Positions 11,159-22,303 of a DNA stretch of 64,000 nt are shown piece by piece. The notes under the pieces were generated by a model. The model ran no database searches. It had not been told where the DNA came from and saw only the letters and a list, made by a program, of their open reading frames with translations. The position numbers and the translations under genes are program-made. Within the stretch, counting starts at the first letter, position 1. Every line of letters starts with the position of its first letter. This DNA is from Allodiplogaster sudhausi (Eukaryota; Nematoda; Chromadorea; Rhabditida; Diplogasteridae), in contig CALZFC010000248.1 in NCBI GenBank assembly GCA_945643635.1, forward strand, positions 4,641,501 through 4,705,500, given 5' to 3'.

Positions 11159-13118
11159 ATGGCATCCAAGCAGAGTGACTTCATCGGATGGAAGGATGTG
11201 CTGCTCTTTATCTTTTGCGCAGTTGTGATCGGTAAACATTTAATTCAGCCCTTCTTGGTAAGCAAGGAAAATATTATGTAAAAATCCTTCACCAGTTCGA
11301 GAAGTGCTTCTAAAATATGGGCGCACCGGGCGCATCGACATAAACGTTTTTAACGGTATTCAAAAAAGAAATGCAAATATCTGTCTGAATACTGATTTTC
11401 ATAAAGCGGGACAACCTCTAATCGATATTTTAGACCCAAACTTATTCTTATCGTAAGACAATAAAAGAAATTTGCTTTTTCGCCTGACACTTCCTTTAAG
11501 TAATACTGTTTTATTTCAGTCATGTGCTTCGGAATCGTTTACCTTTTCATTCGTGTCACGAAGTTGGAGAAGAAGGAGAAGGAAAAGGAAAAGGAGAAGG
11601 AAAAGGAGAAAGAAAAGGAGAAGGAAAAGGAGGAGGAAAAGAACAAGGAAAAGAACAAAAACCTTATGGAATCTGCTGCAGTTCGCTCCCTTTATTCCCT
11701 ATTAAAATTTTATATCATATTTTTTCTAAGTTATAAGTCTATGATATATCTAACCGCGTTCATAATTGATAAGAATATTACAAGCACAGAGGGTCACGGA
11801 GTAGTATATGCAACAGGAATAATGTTGGAGATGAGATGTGTTAGTTAATTAAGAGAAAGTTTTGCCAAAATTAGAAATTAAATAAGGAAACGAGTGAGAA
11901 ATTATAGGAAGGAATGTAAAGAATCACAATTCGTTTCGAGAGGCTAGGCATAGCTATAGCAAAATGGAGAGAGAGAACTCTTTTAGCTTAAAACAAATCG
12001 AGTTCCTTCTTACTTGTTCACATAGTTCCTAACCATAAGACGAGAAGTGGCAGAAAATCAAGATGAAAATGATGGCGAGAGAAGAAATGTAGCTTGACCA
12101 CGCCGAGCTTCTCTTCCTTTCGCTTTCGCAAGCCAAAGTAAGACAAATTGTAAGAGAGAAGGCTGGGGATGCTAGGCGCAGCGAGGCTTCCGTTCTTCTT
12201 TCGCCTCCTCGAATGCTCATTTTTCATTTTTAGGATATATAAGAATAAGTTAAAAACATCGAATTGCTTCTAAGTTAAAAAGAAAAAAAATATTTTTATA
12301 GTTTTTATTTCATTCTCTGCAGCACGAAGTGAACGCAGGGATGATCTCCAAATTAGACAGGGTCGACAACTCCAAGAGCGACTTTAGCGAGGTCGCCAGC
12401 CAGGCAAGCCTCCAATAATTGATTCACCACTTTCCGGGTTATCAAGTCCGTTACAATATTGTCAACCGAAGGAACAATTCAAGCATTTTCATTAGTGCAA
12501 AAACACTTATTCTGTTTGGTTCTATCCTGGCTAGCCCACCAGGGGAATGGTGTTTGGACCCAGACGGGCCTGTGAGCTTGTAAAAAACATAATAGTCAAG
12601 ACTTTACTAATAAAGTTGACCTATGGATTAGATTGTTTTTCTCGAACGTTAGTAATAAAGGTTGGCGCTATTTATTAATGCAATTTTTATACATTAAAAA
12701 TGTGTGCCAGTTTCTCGAAAGAAATACGTATCTTGCAGGAAGATCCCGTATCGGAACACGTGCAGATTAACTCGACGATGGCGGCAAAGTCTTCGGCCAT
12801 GTTAGTGACTTAACAAAATGTAATTATAGTTATCCGGATTGTTAAAAAATGTCTTTATCAGTTTAATTTGAATTTATATCTTTAGAATATATAATTATGT
12901 ATATTTTTAGGAAAGGGAATGACTCTGCAATTCCCATGCCGCCACCAATGAAGAAGAAGGAGAAGTCGAAAAAGTCGGCGAAACAGGAAAAGAAGGAGAA
13001 GACCGTCCAGGAGGCAACGGCGCCGGTGGAGTCAATGAAGAAGGAGAAGGAAAAGGAGGGAGGAGGAGGAGAAGGAGGAGGAGGCGTGTCCTCCAAGAAG
13101 AGCATCAAGAAAGGGTAG
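11159..13118 (+). CDS. Small single-pass membrane protein with Lys/Glu-rich tail, copy B
   Basis: Five exons join in frame to 194 residues: 11,159-11,231, 11,520-11,680, 12,323-12,403, 12,739-12,800 and 12,911-13,118. The ATG lies 3 bp after TTCTACCAG, a likely trans-splice acceptor, only 155 bp after the stop of the ET-like gene. The membrane segment is DVLLFIFCAVVIV plus MCFGIVYLFIRV. It is followed by a long alternating Lys/Glu stretch (about 11,565-11,670) that is roughly twice the length of the one in copy A. The C-terminal part keeps PMPPPMKKK, a KKEKEKEGGGG stretch and SSKKSIKKG. The GC donor of intron 3 is shared with copy A. No known family recognised. Conservation of all five exons between copies argues the model is right. 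Confidence 0.75.
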
Positions 13119-13193
13119 AAATGGTAGAAAGGAGATGATCAGCCGCCGAAACAGGTGCGACCGAAAAACGTCCACCTCCTTCATTCTTCGGTG

Positions 13194-13199
13194 AATAAA
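13194..13199 (+). terminator. Poly(A) signal AATAAA of membrane-protein gene B
   Basis: AATAAA 76 bp downstream of the stop, in a context shared with copy A. Confidence 0.65.
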
Positions 13200-13269
13200 G
13201 ACCACCGGGTCGACGAGCGAATTGCATGGCACAATTCACTTCTTGACAATTTGCGGAAAATATACGAGT

Positions 13270-14040
13270 TATATTAAGTTATTACAAAATATTATGCAAG
13301 AGTGCAGAACGGGAGAAAAAGCCCACAAGGTTGGCAAAGCACGAGGTCGTTTTTTTTAAACAGAATTCACAACTTGAAGTGTTCGGCCGACTTAGGCTAG
13401 CGGAAAGAGTTTCCGACTTTTTCGGCTGATGCTACATACGTGAGAGTCTAGCCTTTTTTCATGAGCACTTCTATAACAGGTGTAGAATATGATTGGAACA
13501 ATTGAAGAGAACTGTGGGAAAACGATCACAAGATGTATGAGGCTTAAAATGCTGCTGAAGCCCTTTATTTCTCTATGTCAACATTTCCATTCGCTAGTTG
13601 CTCATTCTTCTTTTCGTAGCGTTGTTCTAATTTTGTGTCAACATTACCACGCCTCACCGACTCACCCATTCCACAAGCAGAATTCACGACAAAAGGCTTA
13701 ATGAGATATAGGAACATATGTAGATAAAGTATATACATATGTATGCATGTTCCTCTAAGCAAAATCTTCTCTTCCTGTTCTTCTTTTAGCAGACCGGTCA
13801 TTTTCATGTGCCCAAAATTCAGCTATTCCACACAAAGTTAATTAGCTAATAGCAAAGCAAACTTTGCATCATTACGAAAATATTTTTCTAATAAGAAAAA
13901 GTGGCTCAGGTGGAATTCTTCTTCGTAACTCTGCTCTATGAATCGAGTTGACAATTTTAGCGATGTGACAAGCAATGGAAACGATGTGAGCAAAAGAGGC
14001 GACCTGGAAAGAATCTCCCATTCATCTGGCTGTGCATACC
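13270..14040. other. Intergenic stretch, nothing recognised
   Basis: Moderately AT-rich, with short frames only (13,489-13,701 and 13,565-13,807) that overlap on opposite strands and show no family features. Confidence 0.5.
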
Positions 14041-14225
14041 AAAGAAATGATTAAAGGAGGGCGATCACCAAATATATTCGTGATATTTCAAATTGCCACG
14101 GCCCTTCTCACTCTCATTCGCGCGTGCTATTTTCACACAGCTGGTTTGTTTTGTGCGACCAGCTAAAGAGCGCGCGAGAGTGAGAGTGAGTACTCACAGG
14201 GCAGATGGGGCAATTTGAATCTGCA
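14040..14225. repeat. Dispersed repeat of about 170 bp with hairpin potential (partner 21,075-21,245)
   Basis: AAAGGAGGGCGATCACC opens both copies and CACAGGGCAGA closes them. Inside, an ACTCTCATTCGCGCGTG arm and a GCGCGCGAGAGTGAGAGT arm can pair. Copies diverge by roughly a quarter of positions. Confidence 0.65.
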
Positions 14226-14239
14226 CTGGATGTTTACCG

Positions 14240-15912
14240 ATGATGGCCCTCCTTTTTTGAGCTAGTTTTTGGTTTGCAAGTTACAAAGAAGCACTGATTA
14301 CAAAGAAAATCATGCCTTGATGACGTCAGCGAGTCTAGCCAAGCTGACCGCGCTGAAGGAGGGGCCAGTCGCCTTCTTCGCTTCCATTTCCACATGACGA
14401 ACGCCTTCCCGGCGACGCCACATACCGCTTCTCTAAAGGCGAAAATGATATGAAAATGTTTCTGGTTGTCAGGAAACAACTGCTAGCCATGTCTTCATTG
14501 AAAAGAGCAGAATTGATGAAGCGAATTGTCTTGAAGGCCTTGTTGAACACGAAATAGTTGGCATTCGTGGTGAAGAGATCAACTTCGTTTGGTATAAACT
14601 CCACGGTAGAAGCATCGGTGATTCTGAACTGTTCTCGTGGACACCCGCTCAGTTAAACAATCTTGTTTGCACCGATGCAGAGGACAGCGACTGATTCGGC
14701 TTCCTGTCTGTTCTGCGAAGTCAGTCGCCATGATAACCGCAAACATCTTCGCTCTTTAATCACTTAGAGTTATTTTTAAAAGATTTATGTATATAAATCT
14801 TTGAAAAATAACTCTAAGACAATTAAATTTATATACAAATGGCGGTGTCCAAGAGAAGTTTTTGAAGGAATTAAGCGAAAACCTGGCGTGCACAGCTTTC
14901 TCACAAGCTCAGCGCTAGACTCTGCATAAATCACTGAATTGTTACCGACAAGAAAGCGTTCCTTAAAGCATCCGAAATTGGTGATTGGAATCTCATAAAA
15001 TGTAGGACTAGCAAATTTTGGAACTCCCGCGCCGAGAGAAGCAATTAGAGTGAATTCACCAGAATGCAACTTGCGACGCACAGCTTCAAACTTCCTCAAG
15101 GACATCATTTCAGGTTTGCACAAAGGAAAGTAAAGTAGGTAAACGTTTGTGTTAGGGCTGAAAATGTAGCAACAAACGAGGTTGGAATGGCAAAACCAGC
15201 GATAGCATTGCCACTGAAGCCTGCGCTGTAGAAGAGGAAGAGCAGAAGGACACAAAGACTTAGGAGCATTCGGAGAGGTGAACTAACCCGGGACAGCTTA
15301 CCTAAATGATGGTGTCTCTATGTAGCTAGAACCCAGTTTCGTTTGGTATCATAATGTTTTGCCACGTGATTTTTGGTCCAATGATCTTTGGATCAAATTT
15401 CCAATGATCTTCAGCGGTATGCCATTGGACCTAAAATAAATACACCTTTCGTTTACACGTTTTCTTTCATTAATCATGAAAATATGAAAGTGCGCAGCAT
15501 AAATGACTTACTTCGCGTGAAACGTTGCTCCCTTTTCATTAAAATAGATAGAGAGATGTCATAGGTATTACCTGCAGAATATCTCCTACCACACCGTTCC
15601 ATATTTCGGTTTCGTTGAAGAATGCTTCGGAATCTTATTGAGATATTAATAGCTGTTGTTATTTTTAAGTGTAATGAAAACAAATATAAACTTACCGTAT
15701 CTCGCGGATTTGAATATTCTCACGGTGTACTCGAGGTGATCGGCAACAATTTTGAATAGATTGAGGTCAGTACCGCGCCAGATGCCAACGGCATTCTTGT
15801 ACAGGAAAGGGTAGTCCTGTCGGACATAGCCAAGAGAGAGGACGGTACGGTTGGTGGAGAGAGCTTCAGGAGTCATGGAAAAGGATGTCATCATTCCACT
15901 TGGATTCATTTA
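14240..15912 (-). pseudogene. Ionotropic (glutamate) receptor-like gene, copy B, internally deleted
   Basis: Same gene as at 1-1,818. The S1 exon at 15,909-15,711 is open here (MNPSGMMTSFSMTP to RYG) with a good GTAAGT donor. It is followed by the WNGVVGDILQ exon at about 15,638-15,571. Relative to copy A about 285 bp are missing near 15,531, removing the exon ending LGPYLLYP and the first membrane segment. S2-like sequence continues at 15,130-14,785 and 14,640-14,335. Without the first membrane helix a working channel is not expected, so I call it a pseudogene. A collapsed assembly is the alternative. It lies opposite in orientation to the two-gene block. Confidence 0.6.
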
Positions 15913-16284
15913 GGTTCCGTTGAGTTTTTACCTCCGTATTTGCTCTGCGGTGCCCCTCCCTTTTCACACGTTGGAATGTGCACAAATAAGAGTGGAGAAG
16001 TGGTCCCGAAATGGCTTGAATTTCATTTTTTGAATGTCGTTTTCTTGGCCTCTCAGGTTAGTGCCATTTCCGCTTGTCGCAATATTGTATAACGTCATTT
16101 TATCATGATTAAGTAGGAAAAATTCTTCTCGGCGCTGTTATCTTGTAAGTGTGTTTACATGTTATTGTATTCTTGTGAATGTGTTGAGTTGTTGCTGTAA
16201 TCTTTTGAAGGTTTCATTAATGTAATGAATAATTCTGTTTGTTATTAAGAGAGGATGTCAGTAAGACTCGAGCAGGGTCCAATT

Positions 16285-16923
16285 ATTACAAAATCGTAAG
16301 TATATCATCTAAGAGCTCTCACGGAGATCTTCAAATGTTACGTACATACTTTTATTGAAAAGTTTCAATTTATATGGGAAATTTCGTTCTGTACAATTAG
16401 AAGGTTTAAAAAACTACTTTAAACACATTTTCGCCTGTCGAAACATACATCATAAGAAAGAGGATGAAATTTGCTACAAGATGAACCTCTTTCAATGGAA
16501 TTCTATCATACGATCTTTTGTTATAAGCAATAAGAGTAGGATAACAAGGCCTTATGGAAAAATTGTAGAAAAAAGGATTGGAATATTCTAATTCAAATTT
16601 GGAATATTCTAATTCGAATAACCTAAAATGTTAATTCTTGGGCAAAATGACAGCGACGCTACTGGCACTATTTTTATGACTTATAACAAAATATCGTATA
16701 CATGGAATTCCATTGAAAGGGGTTCATCTTGTAGCAAATTTCATCCTCTTTCTTATGATGTATGTTTCGACAATCGAAAATGTGTTTAAAGTAGGTTTTT
16801 AAACCATCTAATTGTACAGAACGAAATTTCCCATATAAATTGAAACTTTTCAATAAAAGTATGTACGTAACATTTGAAGATCTCCGTGAGAGCTCTTAGA
16901 TGATATACTTACGATTTTGTAAT
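16285..16923. mobile_element. Foldback element (inverted arms about 235 bp)
   Basis: The arm at about 16,285-16,520 is the near-exact reverse complement of about 16,690-16,923. The outer ends are ATTACAAAATCGTAAG and its complement. The loop of about 170 bp has no coding capacity. It lies inside sequence missing from duplicate copy A, so it arrived after the duplication. No clear target duplication. Confidence 0.75.
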
Positions 16924-16929
16924 ATTGAC

Positions 16930-17555
16930 ATTGAGCGCCGTTATGGATCGATGAATGCGCTTGCACGGTGTTACAGCTTACACAGGATCATGTTCAAGCG
17001 CTTAGGAACCTAATCCTGGGACCTTCAATTTTCCTGAAAAAGACATATGTTGTAGCAAATTTCAAGCACTTTAAGCATATATAGGAGCCGTGGTGCGGAA
17101 ATGAGCATAAAATACTTAATTTTGCCAAAAACCGCCTTCGAAAATATTTAGGGCCGTGTTTTAGGGTCAAATTCAAATTCTACGAAAGTATCTCCCGAGA
17201 TCAAAATTAAAGCCCGTTCAATCAGCTATCCAATGATACCTCGATGGTTGTCTAATAATAAGTTTGAAGCGACTTATGATCAATTAAATGTATAAGATTA
17301 CTGTAATGGGTCTCGCACGGAAAATTTTTTTCACCTTTGAAATATAGCCTACTTTGTTCCCCACGTCGAGTTGTATACTGTACTCAATTTTGATGAACAA
17401 AATCGAAAAAAAATTATTAGGGCAGGCCTTGATCGAAGGATACTGACAGGCTCTCTTAAATGCCAGTGGCATGCATAATATTGCATTAAATGAATAAATA
17501 ATTCGAAGAATGGATGAAGGGGGAGGGAGAGAAATAGGGGCGGAGCTAACCGTGG
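16930..17555. other. Non-coding stretch within inserted sequence
   Basis: No recognisable gene. AT-rich sequence with short minus-strand frames (16,994-17,176 and 17,284-17,472) lacking family features. Not present in the homologous place of copy A. Confidence 0.4.
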
Positions 17556-17557
17556 CG

Positions 17558-17792
17558 GGATGTCACATTTTTTGTGCTGCCGCCAAATTGTGACATGCTA
17601 TGTCACATTTTTGCTGGGATACGCTGCCCTCTACCGCTCGAAAATTGTGACATGGCGCGTCACATTTCTGTTTCACTGGAGGTCACATTTTTTTGGAACA
17701 GCAATTGTGACATGGGGTGGAACACATATGTATTGGCGTAAAATCGGTACATTATTGTGACATCAAATTGTGACATCCCTTGTCACATCGTT
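17558..17792. repeat. Clustered GTCACA/TGTGAC inverted motif array
   Basis: About ten occurrences of TGTCACAT or its complement ATGTGACA within 235 bp, largely alternating in orientation and often preceded by AAATT or followed by TTTTT. Adjacent opposite copies can form short hairpins. The spacers between them are not repeated. Confidence 0.8.
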
Positions 17793-17821
17793 TTCTGTGT
17801 GTAATGCATAGTATCTTTAAA

Positions 17822-18446
17822 TTAGATCTAAAGCGAATAAATAGTGTCTTGTTTTTCTCGCCTCATTTTGTCGGGTTGAGTTAGAACTTCGTTTGCAAGT
17901 GTTCCGAAGTCACAAAAATCCCTCTGCCCTGAGGAAATTAACAATATTATCCACTTTGAATTCGCGAATATTTTATTTTTCCGCCATTTTCAAAGCATTT
18001 TGACAAAGAAACACTGCGGCCGACAAGAGCCGTTCGGCTGCTACCCTAATATAGTTAATGGTAAACTAAACCGGATGCCCCGAGGGGTTTGAGCGGTACC
18101 AGAAAATAGCGTATTGTTCGTACTATTTCTACAGCATACTGGTTTAATCGACGTTTGTCGCTTCTTCGAAATATAATTTGTTGAAAACTTCGACATCACA
18201 ATTTAAGAAAAAAATTCGTGTAAATTAAACTTCGCCACTTATAATTATGCACTTAATACCGATCGAGCACGATTTCGTAGGGGATAATCATCGAGCATGT
18301 GTATTTGGAGATCCTCTCTGATTTCGTAACACTTTCCCGGAGAGAGAGGCAAGGGGCAGTGGCACTATTTCTGTGGATTCTTCACACCGTACTTTTTTCT
18401 AATCTGTCAGGGAATTCGTGGTAGGAGTTTTTCCCTTATGGCCTCC
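17822..18446. mobile_element. 625-bp insertion flanked by TTTAAA
   Basis: Copy A reads straight through GTATCTTTAAAGGCATTCG near 2,070. Copy B has the insert with TTTAAA at both sides (17,816-17,821 and 18,447-18,452). The interior is non-coding with no obvious terminal inverted repeats. The TTAA core recalls piggyBac-type target sites, but the ends do not confirm it. Confidence 0.6.
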
Positions 18447-18799
18447 TTTAAAGGCATTCGACCTCATCATCTGCAAAGTAACTATAAAAGCCTGTTATAT
18501 ACATACATATATACATTGAACTCCTGCATCTGCTTACCTCTCAACTTCATCAAAGAATGGACTTCAGATTGTATTTTTATAATATGTTTAGTATATCTGC
18601 TCCAGTAATTATATTCTCAACTTCATCACCGCCAAGAATGGACTTCAGATTGTATTTTTTATATTGTGTTTAGTGAGTCACACAGTTACTTGTCATTGTG
18701 AAAGAGTATGTATATAATCATTGCGCTGGCATGGCGCTCGCTGCAACGGCAAATGAATTCGCTACTAATCTTTTTGATAAGTCAGGTTATTTATGGTCT

Positions 18800-18910
18800 G
18801 TATGGAAAAGATACAATCTTTTCTAATACGACCTATCGGACAACATCCAACGATATTTGGAACTACAGAATAGACCGATGACTCAGCTACCAATATGCTG
18901 ATCCCTGTGA
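18800..18910. repeat. Inverted dispersed repeat (partner about 21,530-21,640)
   Basis: Sequence around GGACAACATCCAACGATAT recurs in reverse complement at 21,590. It lies in the flank of the duplicated promoter segment. Confidence 0.6.
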
Positions 18911-19380
18911 CTCTTCGTTCGTGTGTGTAAGAGATCTCCGACTGTGGCCGAGGAAGCGGATGTCTCCCATGCACGCCCTCGTTCTGCCGGAAAGAATGTG
19001 ATAATTAGATGTGGCTGCCATGCTTGAAATTATTAAGAAAAAGACTCAAAAATTCTAGTTTGTTATGTTGGATACTGTTCTAGCTTAAAAGATAACCAAT
19101 TTTACAATAAAACTTCGAAACGGTTCAACATTCATGCCGATTCTTGCTGCTCGCTTTCGCAGTCGTCGATATATGTATGTAATTACTTCACTGCTTAATG
19201 CCGTCACAGTGCCGGTATTCAAAATTTTTCACCTAGATTTAAGTAATTATAAGAAATTGATTTTAAAACTTGTTCTATTAACTAAAGGAACAGTACTAAT
19301 GGAAATGTCCAGCCGGTTGCGAAAAAGTAATGTTTGAATTAGTTCCCGTATCGTCTTGTAAAACGTTTTGGCGGTTCTAT
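18911..19380. other. Intergenic stretch, nothing recognised
   Basis: AT-rich; the plus-strand frame at 19,134-19,337 has no family features. Confidence 0.4.
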
Positions 19381-19384
19381 CTGA

Positions 19385-19890
19385 TCTGATATGAATGCGG
19401 TATTAGACTGGTTGAGTGGCGCTATTTCGGTTTTGCTGAAAACGGGCGAAGACTCACTCAGATTGAAATCCCGTTGATTGTTAAGAAGAGAACAAAGAAA
19501 TAAGAGAGAACGAGAAAAGGGGATTGGGATGGATTTTTGAATCCTCCTATTCTGACGACGAATGCCAGCACAACCAGCACCGACTCTCTCTGGTTACTAC
19601 CTTCTCTCTTTCTGTTCATCTCCATTTCTATCTCTTCATCACGTTCTCTCTCTCTCTCGCTTACTCTCTCTCTCTCCCTCTCTCTCTCTCTCTCTTACAC
19701 TCTCTCTCTCCCTACCTCTCTCGTTTCCTCTCGCTCTCTGTGTCATCATCGAATCTTCCTCGCGTCCAGTTAATCGTCTTTCACCGCGACATCCCTTCCA
19801 CCCACTCCTCTTGCTTTCGCTGTACATAAAGAGAGAAGCCGGAACAGCGGATCAGAGTGGATCTGATCAAACCGCAGATGATACCGCACT
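19385..19890. repeat. Orphan copy of the promoter region of the secreted-protein gene
   Basis: Matches 21,630-22,080 (TGATATGAATGCGGTATTAG through the CT tract to the TATA-like TACATAAA at about 19,823 and AAGAGAGAAGC). Homology stops before any coding exon, so this is a promoter-only duplicate. The weaker TATA and lack of a following reading frame suggest it is not a full gene. Confidence 0.65.
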
Positions 19891-20355
19891 CTAAATGGAC
19901 ATATAAATGTCAGTCTAGTCAAAATATTCTTATCTCCATCGACGGTGACATTTGAGTGCACAATGACAAGATGTCTTCCTTCTTCTTGCACTCGCATACA
20001 AAGATTATAATTCTCCATCAAAGTGCATCTTTGCTGCTTGTCGACCCAATCGTCGTTAACGTCCCTAGAACGAATTGAAATGTCACAAAATTGTCAGCAT
20101 TTCGATAGATCAATAAAAGCAGAGTCGACCGAAGAGCGCAAAATCTCGAAAAGAGACGTAAAATGGCAGTCATAAACATCGTCCTCTCCGATATTATTCT
20201 TTCCATCGGTAGTTAAAGAAGATTATAAAGCAATTACTAATAAAAAGTCCTTGCTAATAAATGTGATAAATGCTTTAAATGTAATATTAATCATTTCCAG
20301 TTCATTTCATTGAAAACAGCTTTCTTGTAATTAATTGATTAAGTTTATTTATTTA

Positions 20356-20796
20356 TACCGTATTTTGTCTATAAGTGCCCCTCCCTCAATTAGAACCCCC
20401 CCCCCCCTCTAATAGTACCCTCCCCCTTGGAAGGGCCAGTGAAAAATAGTACCCTCCCACTAATAGAACCCCCTCCAATAGTACCCCCCCCCCTAATAGT
20501 CTAATATCTCGGCTCACGACGTATCTCGAATGAATCCTGGAGGCATGAGATGCTCTTCACAATGAAATTATTGTAAATTTATTGAGAATCTCCTGTAAAA
20601 TGGACATTCCAGCGATGATTCCATTGAATTCGAGCTATTATTCTTCTTTTTTTTAAAGTAAAATGTTGTTATCAAACTTTTAGTCAATCACATTGAAAAA
20701 TAATACCATCCCTCTAATAGAGCCCCCTCCCCCACCCTCTCGGAAGGGCATTGAAAAATAGTGCCCCCGAGGGGCACTAATAGAGAAAATACGGTA
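20356..20796. mobile_element. TA-flanked MITE with CCGTATTTT ends
   Basis: Ends are CCGTATTTTGTCTATAAGTG and the complement CACTAATAGAGAAAATACGG, each bordered by TA. Subterminal sequence is made of C-rich CTAATAGTACCCTCCC-type repeats in direct order. Size (about 440 bp) and TA target are consistent with a non-autonomous Tc1/mariner-type element. No transposase. Confidence 0.75.
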
Positions 20797-20799
20797 CAT

Positions 20800-21070
20800 C
20801 TATCTCAAATAATGACTGAACAACTGTACGAATATCAGTGTCCGGCTGTCCGGGTACGCACGAACCACTGCTTAATGGAAAAAGCACGAGAGGCACGTCC
20901 TATTCATCCCTGGGATTTATGCTGCAAAGGATTTGCCAGACAGATGGCGTAAATCTCATTTCGATTCACTCATTAGATTTAAGATTGGTTTTTTTTTGTC
21001 ATTAAATAAAACTCTCGCAATTTTTCAATTGCCTGACAAGTGCCTCTTCCTTTCGATTAATCTGTATGTT
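20800..21070. other. Short intergenic stretch, nothing recognised
   Basis: One short frame, no features. Confidence 0.4.
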
Positions 21071-21074
21071 TTCT

Positions 21075-21245
21075 AGGGTTAAAGGAGGACGATCACCGTA
21101 AAATTATGTGACATTTCAAATTGCCGCGGCTTTTTGCACTCTCATTCGAGCGTGGTATTTTCAAGCAGCGGGTCTGTGCGGCCTGCGAAATAGCACGCGA
21201 GAATGAGAGAGTGAGGAATCACAGGGCAGACACCGCAATTCGAAC
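21075..21245. repeat. Dispersed hairpin repeat (partner 14,040-14,225)
   Basis: Second copy of the element described at 14,040. Starts TAAAGGAGGACGATCACCG and ends with CACAGGGCAGACACCG. Confidence 0.65.
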
Positions 21246-22045
21246 CCAGCGCTGAGATGCCATGAAGAAGACGACATTCCTCTCGCTGTTCTTTCCGTTC
21301 ATTCCTCTCTTCCTCTCTTTCTCTCTTTCCCCTCTTTTCCCTCATTCTCTTCCTTCCCCTACCTCCCCACTCCTGACAACTCCCCATTAATTCTTCCTTG
21401 TCGCTGGGACGCTGAATAAAGTTGCCGATAGGGAAACAAAAAGACTGTTGTTAGCGCATCGGCATCAATTGAAGTATACAAAATACAATACGGAATGAGT
21501 AAAGGAATTAACGAACTTGTCACACGTATGTAGAGATCAGCATAATTGGCAGCTGAGTCATCGGTCTATTCTCTAGTTCCAAATATCGTCGGATGTTGTC
21601 CGATTGGTCGTATTAGAAAGGATTGTATCTAATGTGATATGAAAGCGGTATTAGACCGGTTTTTTTGGTCGGGCTGAAAACGGGGGAAGACTCACTCAGA
21701 TTGAAATCCCGTTGATTATTGAGGAGAGAACAAAGAAATAAGAGAGATAGAGAGGGTGGATTGACATGGATTTTTGAATCCTCCGAATGTAGGCACAACC
21801 AGCACAGACTTTCTCTCGTTACTACCTTCTCTCTTTCTGTTCATCTCCATTTCTATCTATTCGTCACTTTCTCTCTTTCTCTTTCTCTCTCTCTTACTCT
21901 CTCCCTCTCTCTCTTTCTTACACACTCTCTGTACCTCTCTCGCTCGTTTTCTCTCGCTCTCTGGGTCATCATCGGATCTTCCTCGCGTCCAATTAATCGT
22001 CTTTCACAGCGATATCCCTTCCGCCCACTTCTCTCGCTTTCGCTG

Positions 22046-22053
22046 TATATAAA
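22046..22053 (+). promoter_or_regulatory. TATA box (TATATAAA)
   Basis: TATATAAA about 250 bp upstream of the ATG at 22,304, directly after a CT-rich block. A 5' UTR intron ending at CTCACAG (about 22,271) is possible. Confidence 0.55.
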
Positions 22054-22303
22054 GAGAGAAGCAGGAACAGCGGATCAAGCCAAACCGCAGCGACACAGCG
22101 AATTGTTGCCACAGCTCTTTTTTTTATTATTTCCTTTTTCTATTTTACAATTATTATTATTTCTAGTCTTTAAACACGAAAATTCATCTCGATATTGATC
22201 GGAATTGCATAATTTTTTTTTCGAGTTGTCAGTTGCATTAATTTTTTTTTCAAACTATTTCAACTCTCACAGCGATCGTCCCCTGAATACGGTAATTTGA
22301 AAG

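Larger units (their letters stand above)
9868..13260. repeat. Tandem duplication unit B (two-gene block)
   Basis: Second copy of the block at 4,950-9,850. The promoter-proximal part (CAGCCAATCACCGACGGCC at about 10,023) matches 5,268. Unit B lacks the foldback element and the expanded minisatellite. Confidence 0.85.
14390..18740. repeat. Segmental duplication block, copy B, with insertions
   Basis: Carries the homologous pieces of 1-2,720, interrupted by sequence absent from copy A: about 16,096-17,803 and 17,822-18,446. Confidence 0.8.
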
